64,000 bases of DNA from Lysinibacillus pakistanensis (GCA_001312325.1 BBDJ01000012.1:1-64000); one strand, 5' to 3'; shown: positions 1 through 10,215, counted from the first letter of the stretch. Notes: generated by a model not told the origin, from the letters alone. Translations and numbers: made by a program.

Positions 1-3
1 GCA

Positions 4-48
4 AAAAAGTCGCTGCTGACAAACTCAGTAGTGGCTTTTTTTTATGCC
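4..48. terminator. Imperfect terminator hairpin
   Basis: An A-run, a stem GTCGCTGCTGA pairing (with G-U pairs) to TCAGTAGTGGC, and a long T-run. It could stop transcription entering from the left edge or work in both directions. Confidence 0.6.
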
Positions 49-65
49 CAAAAACAACAAAATAT

Positions 66-115
66 GAGACATTTCACCAGCACATCTCCATCTGGTTGAA
101 ATGTCTCTTTTTTTG
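66..115. terminator. Rho-independent terminator
   Basis: Stem GAGACATTTCA plus CCAG pairs with CTGG plus TGAAATGTCTC and is followed by a T-run. It lies downstream of the acyl-CoA synthetase on the minus strand and may serve both directions. Confidence 0.8.
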
Positions 116-237
116 CTAGATTTGATTCAGCTATGGATATCCAAGCACCTATTCCTAAAATAGAGGAATCCAGTGTTTACTTTTCTTTTTTTTGAATACA
201 AAGAAACTGCAAAATATGACTGGGTAACTAGATTATT

Positions 238-1817
238 TTAAACAGTTGCTGTTCGTAGTTCTACACGTCGAATTTTACCAGAAGTAGTTTTAGGTAATTC
301 ATCTATAAAGACAATGCTACGAGGGTATTTATAAGGTGCTGTTAGTGCCTTAACGTGCTCCTGCAGCTCTTTTGTTAATTCCTCTTCATCACGATCTCTA
401 AAGGCTTCTCGTAAAATAACAAAGGCTTTCACAATATGTCCTCGGATTTCATCTGGTGCTGCTACAACAGCACATTCTTGTACAGCCTCGTGTTTATTCA
501 AAGCATCTTCTACTTCAAATGGTCCAATTGTATAGCCTGATGAGATAATGATGTCATCTCCCCGACCTTCAAACCAGAAATAGCCATCCTCGTCACATTT
601 GGCTTGGTCACCAGTAATATACCAATCGCCACGGAAGGCAGCTTGTGTACGTTCAGGCTCACGATAGTATTCTTTAAACAAAGCAGGAGATGACTTATGT
701 ACAGCGATATCTCCAACTTCTCCAACAGATACTTCATTACCTTCATTGTCTACAATACGTACAATATTACCAGGAGTTGGAACACCCATTGAACCAGGAC
801 GTAACTCAGTATTCTCTAGTGTGCCGATTAGCAGTGTATTTTCTGTTTGACCATAGCCGTCTCGGACTTTAAGACCAAAATTATTCATAAATGCTTCGAT
901 AACCGGTCGATTTAATGGTTCACCAGCAGAGACTGCGCTTCGTAATGAGGATAGATTGTAATCTTTTAAATTATCAATTTTCGCCATAATACGATATTCA
1001 GTTGGTGTACAGCATAATACATTTATCTTTTCATCTTGAAGTAGCTGAAGATATGTTTTTGCATCGAATCCTCCATGATAAACAAATGCAGTTGCACCTA
1101 GCATTATAGTAGATAAAAACGGGCTCCAAATCCATTTTTGCCATCCTGGTGCTGCGGTAGCCCATACTAAGTCACCTTCACGTACACAAAGCCATTGTGA
1201 GGCTGCTGTGCGAATATGTGCATATCCCCAGCCGTGCGAATGAACAACACCCTTTGGTTTACCAGTTGTACCAGAAGTATATGAAAGAAACGCCATATCA
1301 TCACGTTTTGTAGGAACTGCAGTAAATGTATCTGGTTGCGTGCTAGCTAATTCATCTAACGACGTCCAATTACCTGGAGCAGTTCCGATAACCAATTTGT
1401 TTTTTTTAAAGCCTCAACAGAAGAAGTAATACGATCTACTTCACCAGTGAATGCCTCAAAAGCAATCACTGCACTTGCAGAGGAGTGCTCCATACGATAT
1501 TCTAAATCACTTGCACGTAACATCTCAGAGCAAGATATAGGAACAATCCCAGCTTTTAGACAGCCAAGAAAGACAAAGTATGCCTCAGGTAGTCGTGGAG
1601 TAATGACTAATACGCAATCGCCTTTTTGAAGCCCCTTCTTCGTAAAAGCATGTGCGTATTGGTTCATTTTTTGAACAAGCTCAACATAGGAAACAGTTCG
1701 ATGCTCCTGTTGAGTATTTAACCATCTTATTGCTTGACGTTCACTATCCTGAGAAAATTTCTGTAATTCCTCAGTAATGTTATAAAATTCTGGTGCAATT
1801 AAATCGTTTGTAACCAT
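238..1817 (-). CDS. mbcS: Acyl-CoA synthetase (MbcS/AcsA-like), one frameshift
   Basis: AMP-forming enzyme that activates a short or branched carboxylic acid to its CoA thioester. Seen: the phosphate-binding loop YTSGTTGKPKG, the GYGQTEN motif, the TGD and GRGDDIIISSGY core motifs, and the C-terminal KTTSGKIRR with the catalytic lysine. Joined length is about 525 residues, normal for the family. The start at 1817 follows a good GGGGAGGA site. The frame breaks at the A-run near 1400-1407 (minus strand); adding one A gives a continuous EALKKNKLVIGT. Similarity to Bacillus MbcS/YtcI is from memory; substrate range cannot be read from sequence. Confidence 0.85.
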
Positions 1818-2085
1818 TTGAACATTCCTCCCCGGAAATAATAGAAAATTCGTAAAACTATATTTATTTTATCAATTACAATAATATACAGCAAGAATAT
1901 TAAATACGCAAAATAGAAATATTAGATTTAATAGAGAACTATTTTGATATTTAATGGTTTTTATAATACCATTCGACAAAAAAAATATAAAATTTTTTTA
2001 TAAAAAGTGTTGCATAATTTACAATGCTTGCTATAATAATAAATGTACTTAAGAGTTTTTAGAAAACTTAGTTGAATAGCATTGT

Positions 2086-2162
2086 TCCGAAGTAGCTCAG
2101 TTGGTAGTAGCACCTGACTGTTAATCAGGTTGTCGCAGGTTCGAGTCCTGCCTTCGGAGCCA
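2086..2162 (+). tRNA. tRNA-Asn (GTT)
   Basis: Cloverleaf with acceptor TCCGAAG/CTTCGGA, anticodon GTT in CTGTTAA, T-loop GGTTCGAGTCC and encoded CCA. First gene of a six-tRNA cluster. Confidence 0.95.
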
Positions 2163-2283
2163 TTTTTTTTGCCCATTTTTAGGATGCTTTTATACATAGT
2201 TCAAGAAAATATAAAAAAAGTATTGCATTAAGTTAGAAATAATGGTAATATAAATCTTGTCCTGTTTGGAACATTAATGAAAT

Positions 2284-2358
2284 GGCCCCTTGGTCAAGTG
2301 GTTAAGACACCGCCCTTTCACGGCGGTAACACGGGTTCGAATCCCGTAGGGGTCACCA
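2284..2358 (+). tRNA. tRNA-Glu (TTC)
   Basis: Acceptor GGCCCCT/AGGGGTC, anticodon TTC in CCTTTCACG, T-loop GGTTCGAATCC, encoded CCA. Confidence 0.95.
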
Positions 2359-2430
2359 TTTTAAAGCTTTGTAGTAATGCAAAGGCTTAAAAAGAAAATA
2401 AGCTGTTAAGAAATGAACACCTGTTTCTAT

Positions 2431-2506
2431 GGAGGATTAGCTCAGCTGGGAGAGCATCTGCCTTACAAGCAGAGGGTCGGCGGTTCGAGCCCGTCATCCT
2501 CCACCA
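2431..2506 (+). tRNA. tRNA-Val (TAC)
   Basis: Acceptor GGAGGAT/ATCCTCC, anticodon TAC in CTTACAA, T-loop GGTTCGAGCCC, encoded CCA. Confidence 0.95.
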
Positions 2507-2520
2507 TATAGTGTTATTTC

Positions 2521-2604
2521 GGAGGGGTAGCGAAGTGGCTAAACGCGGCGGACTGTAAATCCGCTCCTTAGGGTTCGGCGGTTCGAATCCGTCCCCCTCC
2601 ACCA
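2521..2604 (+). tRNA. tRNA-Tyr (GTA)
   Basis: Class II tRNA with a long variable arm (CCGCTCCTTAGGGTTCGGCG), anticodon GTA in CTGTAAA, acceptor GGAGGGG, encoded CCA. Confidence 0.95.
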
Positions 2605-2618
2605 GTTTTATAAATGAT

Positions 2619-2693
2619 TGGGGTATAGCCAAGCGGTAAGGCAACGGATTTTGATTCCGTCATGCCTAGGTTCGAATCCTAGTACCCCAGCCA
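2619..2693 (+). tRNA. tRNA-Gln (TTG)
   Basis: Acceptor TGGGGTA/TACCCCA, anticodon TTG in TTTTGAT, T-loop GGTTCGAATCC, encoded CCA. Confidence 0.95.
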
Positions 2694-2708
2694 TTTTTTT
2701 CTTTTTAT

Positions 2709-2781
2709 GAGCCATTAGCTCAGTTGGTAGAGCATCTGACTTTTAATCAGAGGGTCGAAGGTTCGAGTCCTTCATGGCTCA
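2709..2781 (+). tRNA. tRNA-Lys (TTT)
   Basis: Acceptor GAGCCAT/ATGGCTC, anticodon TTT in CTTTTAA. Unlike the five upstream tRNAs no CCA is encoded (discriminator A is followed by CTT), so CCA must be added after transcription. Confidence 0.95.
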
Positions 2782-2832
2782 CTTTTCTTAGTATAAATTA
2801 TTTTAAGAAGTGTTACATTAACTACAGATACT

Positions 2833-2867
2833 AATCTCTTGCTTAAAACAGTAGGAGATTTTTTTTA
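2833..2867 (+). terminator. Terminator of the tRNA cluster
   Basis: Stem AATCTCTTGCT / AGTAGGAGATT (with G-U pairs) followed by a T-run, just after tRNA-Lys. Confidence 0.75.
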
Positions 2868-2907
2868 TGTTCAAATATATGTATAAATATGCAAAAAAAA
2901 TGTACAG

Positions 2908-2937
2908 TTGAGCCAAGGCGGATATAGGCTTTACAAT
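2908..2937 (+). promoter_or_regulatory. Probable vegetative promoter of rocF
   Basis: TTGAGC, an 18-base spacer and TACAAT lie upstream of the arginase start, which has a strong AAGGAGGT ribosome site at 2952. Inference from consensus match only. Confidence 0.45.
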
Positions 2938-2967
2938 ATCCTTACAACTAGAAGGAGGTATAAAAAG

Positions 2968-3873
2968 ATGAATAAACTTGATATTTCTATTATTGGGGTT
3001 CCAACTGATTATGGGCAAGCACGTAGAGGCGTAGACATGGGCCCCAGTGCGATCCGTTATGCGGGAGTTGTGGAACGCTTAGAAGCAATTGGTCATAAGG
3101 TACAAGATCTAGGGATATTCGAGTTAGTCAAACACTTAAAAATGCCGTTGTAGATGAAAAACTACTTAATTTAGAGGAAGTTATTGATGTTAGCACAGCT
3201 TTAGCAAATAATGTGCATGCAGTATTAGAACAAAAAAAGGTTCCCATTAGTATTTGGTGGAGATCACAGTATTGCTATTGGTACACTTGCTGGTCTTGGA
3301 GAGCATTATAAAAACCTAGGTGTTATTTGGTATGATGCACATGCTGATTTAAATACACCTGAGACAACACCTTCTGGCAATATACATGGTATGCCTTTAG
3401 CTGTAAGCATTGGGCTTGGTCATGAGCGCTTAGTTCGTATTCGCGACTTTGCGCCAAAAATTAAACCTGAGAATGTTATTATTATCGGAGCTCGATCTGT
3501 AGACCCGGGAGAACGTGAGCTTATTCGTCAGCAAGGGATTAAGGTGTACACAATGCACGAAATTGATCGCCTTGGTATGACGCGTGTTATGGAAGATGCT
3601 CTTGCCTATTTAAAAGAACGGAATGTTGATGGCTTGCATTTATCCCTTGATTTAGATGGTCTGGACCCATTGTATACACCAGGAGTTGGGACACCTGTAC
3701 CAGGGGGAATTACGTATCGTGAAAGTCATTTAGCTATGGAAATGCTACAAGAATCAGGTATGTTAACATCCGCTGAATTTGTTGAAGTTAATCCGATTTT
3801 AGATGAAAAAAACACAACAGCTAATGTTGCTGTTGCCTTAATGGGTTCTTTATTCGGAGAAACACTAGTTTAA
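2968..3873 (+). CDS. rocF: Arginase, two compensating frameshifts
   Basis: Hydrolyses arginine to ornithine and urea in the cytoplasm (arginine catabolism). The manganese ligands are visible: GGDHS, DAHAD with the following GNIHG, and the second aspartate cluster [10 protein letters not shown]. The start at 2968 follows AAGGAGGT. The frame is lost near 3112 (a G missing from GGG) and restored near 3245 (an extra C in CCC), leaving a 301-residue product of normal length. Because the two errors cancel, the real gene is probably intact. Confidence 0.9.
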
Positions 3874-3951
3874 AGAAAATTAACAAAAAAATTGTCTTTC
3901 ACCACAATGAACAAAAATCTTTTGCTATAATTAAAAATAATAAAAATAAAT

Positions 3952-3980
3952 TGAAACTTTTCTTATCAGAACCTCGTATA
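3952..3980 (+). promoter_or_regulatory. SigW-type ECF promoter (autoregulatory)
   Basis: TGAAAC at 3952-3957, a 17-base T-rich spacer and CGTATA at 3975-3980. This matches the known SigW consensus and sits 36 bases before sigW, as expected for autoregulation. Confidence 0.85.
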
Positions 3981-4016
3981 GTATAAGACAGTTGTAAAGG
4001 TGGAGAAGTCAACACA

Positions 4017-4580
4017 ATGGATGCGTTAGTAAATAAGAGAATAAAACAAGTGCTTAAAGGCGATCAAAACGCATTTGCCGATATTGTGAGTCTCTATCAG
4101 CACAAACTGTACCAAGTATGCTATAGGATGTTAGGAAATAAACAAGAATCTGAGGATATTGCTCAAGAAGCATTTGTTCGTGCCTACATGAATTTGCATA
4201 CTTTTGATCAGAAACGAAAATTTTCTACGTGGCTTTATCGCATAGCGACTAACCTCTGCATAGATCGTATTCGGAAAAAAAAGCCGGATTATTATTTAGA
4301 TGCAGAAGTAGCTGGTACAGAAGGGCTTGATATGTATTCGCAAATCGCAGCAGATGACCAGCTACCAGAGGAACAAATAGAGCAAATGGAGCTACAGGAT
4401 CGCATTCAATATGAAATTGGACGTTTGCCAGATAAATATCGTTCAGTTATAGTATTGAAATATATTGAAGAGTTATCGTTGCAAGAAATTAGCGAGATTT
4501 TAGATATGCCTCTTGGAACGGTGAAAACGAGAATTCACCGCGGACGTGAAGCATTACGTAAGCAATTAAACAATCTGTAG
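4017..4580 (+). CDS. sigW: ECF sigma factor SigW
   Basis: 187-residue extracytoplasmic sigma factor that directs RNA polymerase to envelope-stress genes. Region 2 is seen as DIAQEAFVRAYMNL and KFSTWLYRIATNLCIDRIRKKK. Region 4 is seen as LPDKYRSVIVLKYIEELSL followed by the helix-turn-helix with GTVKTRIHRGREALRKQ. It is followed after 12 bases by its anti-sigma rsiW and preceded by its own consensus promoter. Position next to rocF and cdaA matches the Bacillus order. Confidence 0.95.
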   Translation: MDALVNKRIKQVLKGDQNAFADIVSLYQHKLYQVCYRMLGNKQESEDIAQEAFVRAYMNLHTFDQKRKFSTWLYRIATNLCIDRIRKKKPDYYLDAEVAGTEGLDMYSQIAADDQLPEEQIEQMELQDRIQYEIGRLPDKYRSVIVLKYIEELSLQEISEILDMPLGTVKTRIHRGREALRKQLNNL

Positions 4581-4592
4581 GAGGGGAGCGTC

Positions 4593-5219
4593 ATGAATAC
4601 TTGTCCAGAGCATATTATAGACTATATGCATGATTATTTAGACGGTGACATTAGTCGTGAGCATGAGCAAGAGTTAAAACAACACTTGCATTCATGTAGT
4701 GATTGTAAACAATTGATGCAGGAATTGAGTGAAACAATCGCCTTTGTGAAGAGTGCTTCCCATATTACAGCACCTCCGCATTTTGAAGAATCCGTGATGG
4801 CTCGTTTACCGAAACCCAAAAGTCGTGTAGGCATGCAAAAATGGATTCGCCGGCATCCATTATTTGTGGCAGCAGCAGTATTTTGCTTATTCATGAGTGC
4901 AACTTTAATTGGGAACTTCATGGATGACCAACATTTCTCTGTGACCAAGCAACCAAACTTAGTTGTTGATGGTCAGACAGTTATTGTACCTGAGGGAGAA
5001 GTGGTGAAAGGCGATATTGTTGTTAAAAATGGTGATTTAATTGTTGAGGGTGAAGTTGATGGCAATGTCACTGTTATTAACGGGCAGTATATGGCTTCTT
5101 CGGCAGTTGTATCAGGTAAAATTGAGGAAATTGACGAAGCATTTGAATGGTTATGGTATACAATCAAAAATTCAGTAAAAACCGCTTTGACATTCGAGGA
5201 TAAAGAAGAAACTAAATAA
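4593..5219 (+). CDS. rsiW: Anti-sigma-W factor RsiW
   Basis: 208-residue membrane-anchored anti-sigma. The N-terminal zinc-binding module has the H-x3-C-x2-C signature (H31, C35, C38). One membrane helix follows at about residues 89-109, then an outside domain. That domain contains a short beta-type repeat (VVKGDIVVKNGDLIVEGEVDGN) resembling polymer-forming adhesin sheets. It holds SigW until cut by site-1 and site-2 proteases (family knowledge). Strong GGAGGGG ribosome site. Confidence 0.93.
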   Translation: MNTCPEHIIDYMHDYLDGDISREHEQELKQHLHSCSDCKQLMQELSETIAFVKSASHITAPPHFEESVMARLPKPKSRVGMQKWIRRHPLFVAAAVFCLFMSATLIGNFMDDQHFSVTKQPNLVVDGQTVIVPEGEVVKGDIVVKNGDLIVEGEVDGNVTVINGQYMASSAVVSGKIEEIDEAFEWLWYTIKNSVKTALTFEDKEETK

Positions 5220-5259
5220 CACTCTATACGTCCTAAAAGATAGTGCACGTGAGAGGCTG

Positions 5260-5290
5260 AAAGGTCTACTCTTATGAGTAGACTTTTCAT
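5260..5290 (+). terminator. Terminator after rsiW
   Basis: Stem AAGGTCTACTC / GAGTAGACTTTT with a T-rich tail, between rsiW and cdaA. Confidence 0.75.
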
Positions 5291-5301
5291 TTGAAAAAAA
5301 G

Positions 5302-5328
5302 TTACATTTGATAAGAATGTGCTATACT
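5302..5328 (+). promoter_or_regulatory. Probable cdaA promoter with extended -10
   Basis: TATACT preceded by TG-C (extended -10) at 5323-5328, with a weak TTACAT at 5302 and 15-base spacing, about 40 bases before the cdaA start. Confidence 0.5.
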
Positions 5329-5369
5329 TAAATGTGTATTGATTCGCAATGAAAAGTGGGGGATGCCAC

Positions 5370-6207
5370 GTGCAAATTATCGAACATTTCGCTGATTTAA
5401 CACCTGTGAATATTGTTATTAACTTCTTAGATGTACTGCTTGTTTGGTACGTTGTTTATAAAATTTTAACCCTCATTAAAGGTACGAAGGCTGTCCAATT
5501 ATTAAAAGGAATTTTCGTAATAATTATTGCGCGCATCATTACGGACTTTTTAGGGTTAGAAACGTTAGGCTGGATGCTCAATCAAGTCATCGAGTTTGGT
5601 TTCTTAGCGATAATTATCATTTTCCAACCGGAAATCAGACGTGGTCTTGAACAAATCGGTCGAGGTAAGCTATTCCAACGCTCTACCAGCCAGGTCGAGG
5701 AAGAACAAACAAGGCTAATTGAGGCCATGAAAAAAATCTGTTAGTTATATGGCAAAACGACGTATAGGGGCGTTAATTTCTATTGAAAAGGAAACAGGTT
5801 TAAATGAATATATTGAGACAGGCATTGGTCTAAATGCTGCAATCTCTTCTGAATTACTTATTAACATTTTCATACCTAATACACCACTTCATGATGGGGC
5901 CGTTATTATCCAGAAGGATAAAGTAACTGCAGCAGCTTGTTACTTACCACTATCTGAAAGTCCGTTTATTTCAAAGGAGCTTGGGACACGCCACCGTGCC
6001 GCACTTGGTCTAAGTGAAGTGACAGATGCGATAACGATTGTTGTATCAGAAGAAACTGGTGCTATTAGTATTACACTAAATGGCAATCTACACCGAAATC
6101 TTTCTCTAGAGGAATTTGAAACACTGTTACGTAATATGTGGTTTGGAACAGCACAAGAATCAAATGCAGCCTCTAAGTTGACTTGGAGGGGGAAAAAGAA
6201 TGGATAA
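5370..6207 (+). CDS. cdaA: Diadenylate cyclase CdaA, one frameshift
   Basis: Makes the second messenger c-di-AMP from two ATP at the membrane. The N-terminus has three membrane helices (around VLLVWYVVYKIL and LGWMLNQVIEFGFLAIIIIF). The DAC catalytic domain shows NTPLHDGAVII and the ATP-binding GTRHRAA. I choose the GTG at 5370 because GTGGGGG sits just before it; an in-frame ATG at 5349 lies upstream of that site. The frame breaks in the A-run near 5731-5737; removing one A gives KKSVSYMAKRRIG. The 278-residue product matches the family. It overlaps cdaR by 8 bases. Confidence 0.93.
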
Positions 6208-7264
6208 AATGATGGATAGTCCATGGGTGTTACGAATCATCGCACTATTTCTTGCCTGTTTGCTTTTTTTTCTCTGTTCGTACGGAGCTAACTTCTTCAA
6301 ATAAAACAACCTCCAATGAGCAAACAGATGTAATTCGCGATGTGCCTGTCGATGTTTTTTTATGACAATGAGAATCTTATTGTTACAGGTCTGCCGAAAA
6401 CTGTTGATGTGACAATAAAAGGCCCAATGCAACTTGTTTTACAGGCAAAGGCAGCAAAAGATTTCTCGGTATTTGTGGATTTAAGTAACTTGCTAATAGG
6501 AAAGCATAATGTTAGGCTGCAGTACGAAAACATTTCTAATAAATTACAGGTTACTTTAGACCCAGCAATGGTAAATGTAAATATTGAAGAAAAGGTCACG
6601 CAGGAATTTCGTGTTGACCCTGAGATGAATAATCGTCTAATCGAAGAAGGATTTTTCTTAAAAGGAATGACTGCTAAGCCAGCAACCGTATATGTTACAG
6701 GTGCAAAAAGTGCAATTGAAAGCATTAGTTATGTCAAAGCTACTGTAACAGGCGAGCAAGGTTTAACGGAACCATTCTCTCAGGTAGCAGCTGTTAAAGT
6801 GTTAGATCGTGATTTAAATAAATTAGACGTGACAATAGAACCAGAGACTGTGAAAGTAAAAGTTGATATAGCAGAATATAGTAAGGAACTCCCTGTTGTT
6901 ATGAAGGAAATTGGAAAAGCGCCAGATGATGTGACCATTAATGAATTAACACTTAATCAAAAAAATGGTGAAAGTGTATGGAAGAAAATCAATTATAGAC
7001 AGTTTAAATGGAATTCCTGTAGAAGTGGATTTGTCAAAAATTACAGAATCTAAAACGTATGAATATGATGTAAAATTACCCGAAGGCGTGACAAAAATAT
7101 CTGACTCAAAAATTAAAATAAAGGCAGATATTACAAAGGTAGAGCAGGAGAAAACAACACCAACAACTTCTACTCCTCCACCTTCACCTCCTACTGAGGA
7201 ACCAAATACCACACCTTCTGATGAAAATACTCCTACTGAGAAAACAGAAGATATTGATTCTTAA
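6200..7264 (+). CDS. cdaR: CdaA regulatory protein CdaR (YbbR domains), frameshifted
   Basis: Membrane-anchored extracellular partner that controls CdaA activity. It has an N-terminal helix (WVLRIIALFLACLLFF), then repeated YbbR domains (YDNENLIVTGLPKTVDVTIKGP; GFFLKGMTAKPATVYVTGAKSAIESISYVKA; and later units), ending in a Pro/Thr/Glu-rich tail. The frame breaks at T-runs near 6263-6270 and 6355-6361 and again near 6970. After repair the reading is continuous. It overlaps the cdaA end, and glmM follows after 324 bases. Confidence 0.9.
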
Positions 7265-7588
7265 ACAATAACTGACTATAATTTTATTTTGATTCAGTAG
7301 AGATTCATTCTCTATCGGTAGAGTATTCTTTCTCGGATAAGAAAAAGCACGAACGATAATAGATACTCAAGCTAAATCGAAATACTCTATGTTTATTCTT
7401 TGCATTTTTAGAAGTTGCTTATAAAATATAGAGACTTGTTCAAATTCAGATAATAAGCATAGAAATTTAATTAATAGTTACCAGTGAATAAACGAAAATT
7501 GACTTTTCCAAAAGTAAGCAGATGGGCGATCTTTTTGTCACATGGATAAACTGATCACCGACATGCATTGAAGGAGAGAATAATCAAA
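7265..7588 (+). other. Gap between cdaR and glmM
   Basis: AT-rich 324 bases with no open frame worth calling and no clear hairpin terminator. It holds a short TAGAGATTCATTCTCTA inverted repeat. The glmM ribosome site GAAGGAGAG lies at 7570. A glmM promoter could be here but none matches consensus well. Confidence 0.5.
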
Positions 7589-8941
7589 ATGGGTAAATAT
7601 TTTGGAACAGATGGCGTCCGTGGTGTCGCGAACAGTGAGTTAACACCGGAATTCGCATTTAAACTTGGCCGGGTAGGGGGCTATATTTTAACAAAGGATG
7701 CAACTGACCGTCCCAAGGTTTTAATTGGTCGTGATACACGTATCTCAGGTGAAATGCTAGAAGGTGCACTTGTGGCCGGCCTTTTATCAATCGGTGTAGA
7801 GGTGATGCGTTTAGGAGTTATTTCAACTCCAGGTGTAGCTTACCTTACGAGAATTCTGAGTGCAAATGCAGGCGTCATGATTTCAGCTTCACATAACCCA
7901 GTTGCAGATAATGGCATTAAATTTTTCGGTCCAGATGGTTTTAAACTAACAGATGCGCAAGAGGATGAAATTGAAGCATTACTTGATGCACAAGAAGATA
8001 CATTGCCACGTCCAATAGGGGCAGATTTAGGTTCCGTAAGTGACTACTTCGAGGGTGGACAAAAATATATTCAATACTTAAAACAAACTGTAGATGAAGA
8101 GTTTGATGGCATACATGTAGCATTAGACTGTGCACACGGTGCTACATCTTCCCTTGCTACACATTTATTTGCTGATCTGGAAGCGGATATTTCAACAATG
8201 GGTGCTTCACCAACAGGTCTAAATATTAATGATGGTGTAGGATCTACACATCCAGAAGGACTAGCTAAATTTGTCACTGAAAAAGATGCAGATGTTGGCC
8301 TAGCATTCGATGGCGATGGTGATCGTCTGATCGCGGTTGATGAAAATGGCAAAATTGTAGATGGTGATCAAATTATGTTCATCATCGGTAAGCATTTAAA
8401 TGCAGTGGGACGCTTGAAAAAACAAACAATCGTATCAACGGTAATGAGCAATATGGGCTTCTACAAAGCTGTAGAAAGCAATAGTATGAAAAGTGTTCAA
8501 ACAGCAGTTGGTGATCGATATGTTGTGGAAGAAATGCGTGCCAATGAATATAACTTAGGTGGCGAGCAGTCAGGGCATATCGTTTTCCTTGACTATAATA
8601 CAACGGGTGACGGCTTACTAACAGGTATTCAGCTAGTGAATATTATGAAAGCGACTGGAAAAAAACTTTCTGAGTTAGCATCTGAAATGAAAATTTTCCC
8701 TCAGCGTTTAGTAAATGTTCGTGTAACTGACAAGCATGCAGTAACTGAGAATGCTAAGGTTGCATCTGTCATTGCCGAGGTTGAAGCGGAAATGGCAGGC
8801 AACGGCCGCGTGTTAGTTCGTCCTTCTGGTACAGAGCCACTTGTACGCGTAATGGTGGAAGCTGCAACAGAGGCAGACTGTTCACGTTATGTAGAGCGCA
8901 TTGCTGATGTCGTCCGCGCTGAAATGGGTCTAGCAGAATAA
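7589..8941 (+). CDS. glmM: Phosphoglucosamine mutase GlmM
   Basis: Converts glucosamine-6-phosphate to glucosamine-1-phosphate for UDP-GlcNAc and peptidoglycan. 450 residues, uninterrupted. Seen: active phosphoserine loop ISASHNP (Ser101), metal-binding DGDGDR near residue 240, and phosphate-binding RPSGTEP at 411. The start at 7589 ([12 protein letters not shown]) is fixed by GAAGGAGAG upstream. Its place after cdaA-cdaR is conserved, and in related bacteria GlmM binds and inhibits CdaA. Confidence 0.97.
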   Translation: MGKYFGTDGVRGVANSELTPEFAFKLGRVGGYILTKDATDRPKVLIGRDTRISGEMLEGALVAGLLSIGVEVMRLGVISTPGVAYLTRILSANAGVMISASHNPVADNGIKFFGPDGFKLTDAQEDEIEALLDAQEDTLPRPIGADLGSVSDYFEGGQKYIQYLKQTVDEEFDGIHVALDCAHGATSSLATHLFADLEADISTMGASPTGLNINDGVGSTHPEGLAKFVTEKDADVGLAFDGDGDRLIAVDENGKIVDGDQIMFIIGKHLNAVGRLKKQTIVSTVMSNMGFYKAVESNSMKSVQTAVGDRYVVEEMRANEYNLGGEQSGHIVFLDYNTTGDGLLTGIQLVNIMKATGKKLSELASEMKIFPQRLVNVRVTDKHAVTENAKVASVIAEVEAEMAGNGRVLVRPSGTEPLVRVMVEAATEADCSRYVERIADVVRAEMGLAE

Positions 8942-8950
8942 GAATCAGTC

Positions 8951-8987
8951 AAACTCGATTTCCTTTAATGGAAATCGAGTTTTTTCT
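8951..8987 (+). terminator. Terminator of glmM
   Basis: Perfect stem AAACTCGATTTCC / GGAAATCGAGTTT with a T-run, ten bases past the glmM stop. Confidence 0.9.
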
Positions 8988-9072
8988 ATGAAACATACGT
9001 ACCTAAATAGAATGTTTGAAAGTAATGGGATTGGGAATAGTAGTACAGAATCACAAAAACAAGGAGTGTTTG

Positions 9073-9600
9073 ATGAATATGGCTAAAATTGCTACTGTCA
9101 TTACTGATATGTTCGAGGATATAGAATATACAAGTCCAAAAGAGGCGTTGGAAGCAGCAGGTCATGAACTAGTAACAATTGATACGAAGTCTGGGAAAGA
9201 CGTACAGGGCAAGCATGGGGAGAAAGTACAAATAGATAAAGCAATTGACGAGGTGAAGGCTGCTGAGTTTGATGCACTGTTTATTCCAGGTGGATTTTCT
9301 CCCGATATATTACGTGCAGATGATCGTGTGGTTGCCTTTGTAAAGAAATTTATGGATGATATGAAGCCGACGTTTGCTATTTGTCATGGACCTCAATTAC
9401 TCATTACGGCTAAGACTTTAAATGGCTGCGATGCAACTGGCTATAAATCGATTCGTGTAGATTTAGAAAATGCTGGTGCTAAATTTCATGATGAGGAGGT
9501 ATTTGTTTGTCAGAAACAATTAGTCACAAGTCGTACACCAGATGACTTGCCAGCTTTTAACCGAGAAATTGTGAAATTACTTGAACATAAAGGGCGATAA
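9073..9600 (+). CDS. yfkM: DJ-1/PfpI family protein (YfkM, general stress protein 18)
   Basis: 175-residue class I glutamine-amidotransferase-fold protein. It shows the ALFIPGGFSPD glycine-rich turn and the nucleophile elbow FAICHGPQLL with the reactive cysteine, plus TSRTPDDLPAFNRE near the end. Family members act as deglycases or general stress proteins; the reaction here is unproven. The start at 9073 is chosen from AAGGAGTG; an upstream in-frame ATG at 9016 has no ribosome site. Monocistronic, with a hairpin after it. Confidence 0.9.
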   Translation: MNMAKIATVITDMFEDIEYTSPKEALEAAGHELVTIDTKSGKDVQGKHGEKVQIDKAIDEVKAAEFDALFIPGGFSPDILRADDRVVAFVKKFMDDMKPTFAICHGPQLLITAKTLNGCDATGYKSIRVDLENAGAKFHDEEVFVCQKQLVTSRTPDDLPAFNREIVKLLEHKGR

Positions 9601-9614
9601 AAAAAGAGGGAAAT

Positions 9615-9660
9615 TATCAAAATAAGGAAAAATGAATATTTCCTTATTTTGATATTCATT
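9615..9660 (+). terminator. Long hairpin after yfkM
   Basis: Perfect 16-base arms TATCAAAATAAGGAAA / TTTCCTTATTTTGATA around an 8-base loop, followed by TTCATTTTT. Probably a bidirectional terminator. Confidence 0.75.
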
Positions 9661-9916
9661 TTTAAGTTCCAGACATTTAATAATACCAATCCCCGCAATT
9701 AAAATATAAAACAATCCTCTACAAAGATATGTCTTATCCATCAACATGCCCTACTAAAAACAGCCAATGCATAATCCGAATTGTCATGAGTTTCGTACTA
9801 TTGCTGGAAGCTTTCATTTAAATCAACAGCTTGCTCTGATCAACTAGTAAATTTTTAATAGTTGTCTCATTATTGTCAATATAAAGGGGGAAGGGAGATA
9901 TTTTTATAACGATAAT

Positions 9917-9945
9917 TTGACGGATAGCATATGATTGAGTATGAT
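9917..9945 (+). promoter_or_regulatory. Promoter of glmS leader
   Basis: TTGACG, exactly 17 bases, TATGAT: a near-consensus vegetative promoter about 85 bases before the ribozyme cleavage site. Confidence 0.7.
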
Positions 9946-10024
9946 GGAGAAGTTGAAGATAAGGTCCGACCTTATCCTTTAACGAACGCAGAAGGAGGAA
10001 AGAAAGCGTTAAATCGGAAAACAA

Positions 10025-10215
10025 TTATAGCGCCTGAGCTGAGGAAATTGGACGGAGAAATCTTCAGCAGACGAGGTGGAGGTTTATCGAAAATTCGGCG
10101 GATGCCTCCCGATCGACATACCCGATTGTCATTTTTCATTTTGAAAGCATTCGAGTGATTGAATGTACAGAAAATGGAAAAGGTATTAGTGAAAGCAAAG
10201 ATAAATAGAGAAACT
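10025..10215 (+). ncRNA. glmS self-cleaving ribozyme/riboswitch
   Basis: The leader of glmS contains the family's conserved core: TATAGCGCC (cleavage expected between A10029 and G10030), then GACGAGGTGGAGG, TTTATCGAA, TTCGGCGGATGCCTCCCG (10070-10111), then variable stems. In known members glucosamine-6-phosphate acts as cofactor for self-cleavage, after which the downstream mRNA is degraded. An open frame of 75 codons across it is spurious. Confidence 0.95.

Noticed and set aside
1961..2197. Open frame of 78 codons antisense to tRNA-Asn
   Set aside because: Same artefact (GSEGRTRTCDNLINSQVLLP); no ribosome site.
2387..2644. Open frame of 85 codons across tRNA-Val, -Tyr and -Gln, minus strand
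   Set aside because: The peptide (GSNRRPSACKADALPAELI) is the well-known artefact of translating tRNA genes backwards.
4634..5290. Minus-strand frames over rsiW
   Set aside because: Antisense shadows of a clearly recognised gene.
9931..10158. Open frame of 75 codons upstream of glmS
   Set aside because: It translates the conserved core of the glmS ribozyme; no ribosome site and no protein-like composition.
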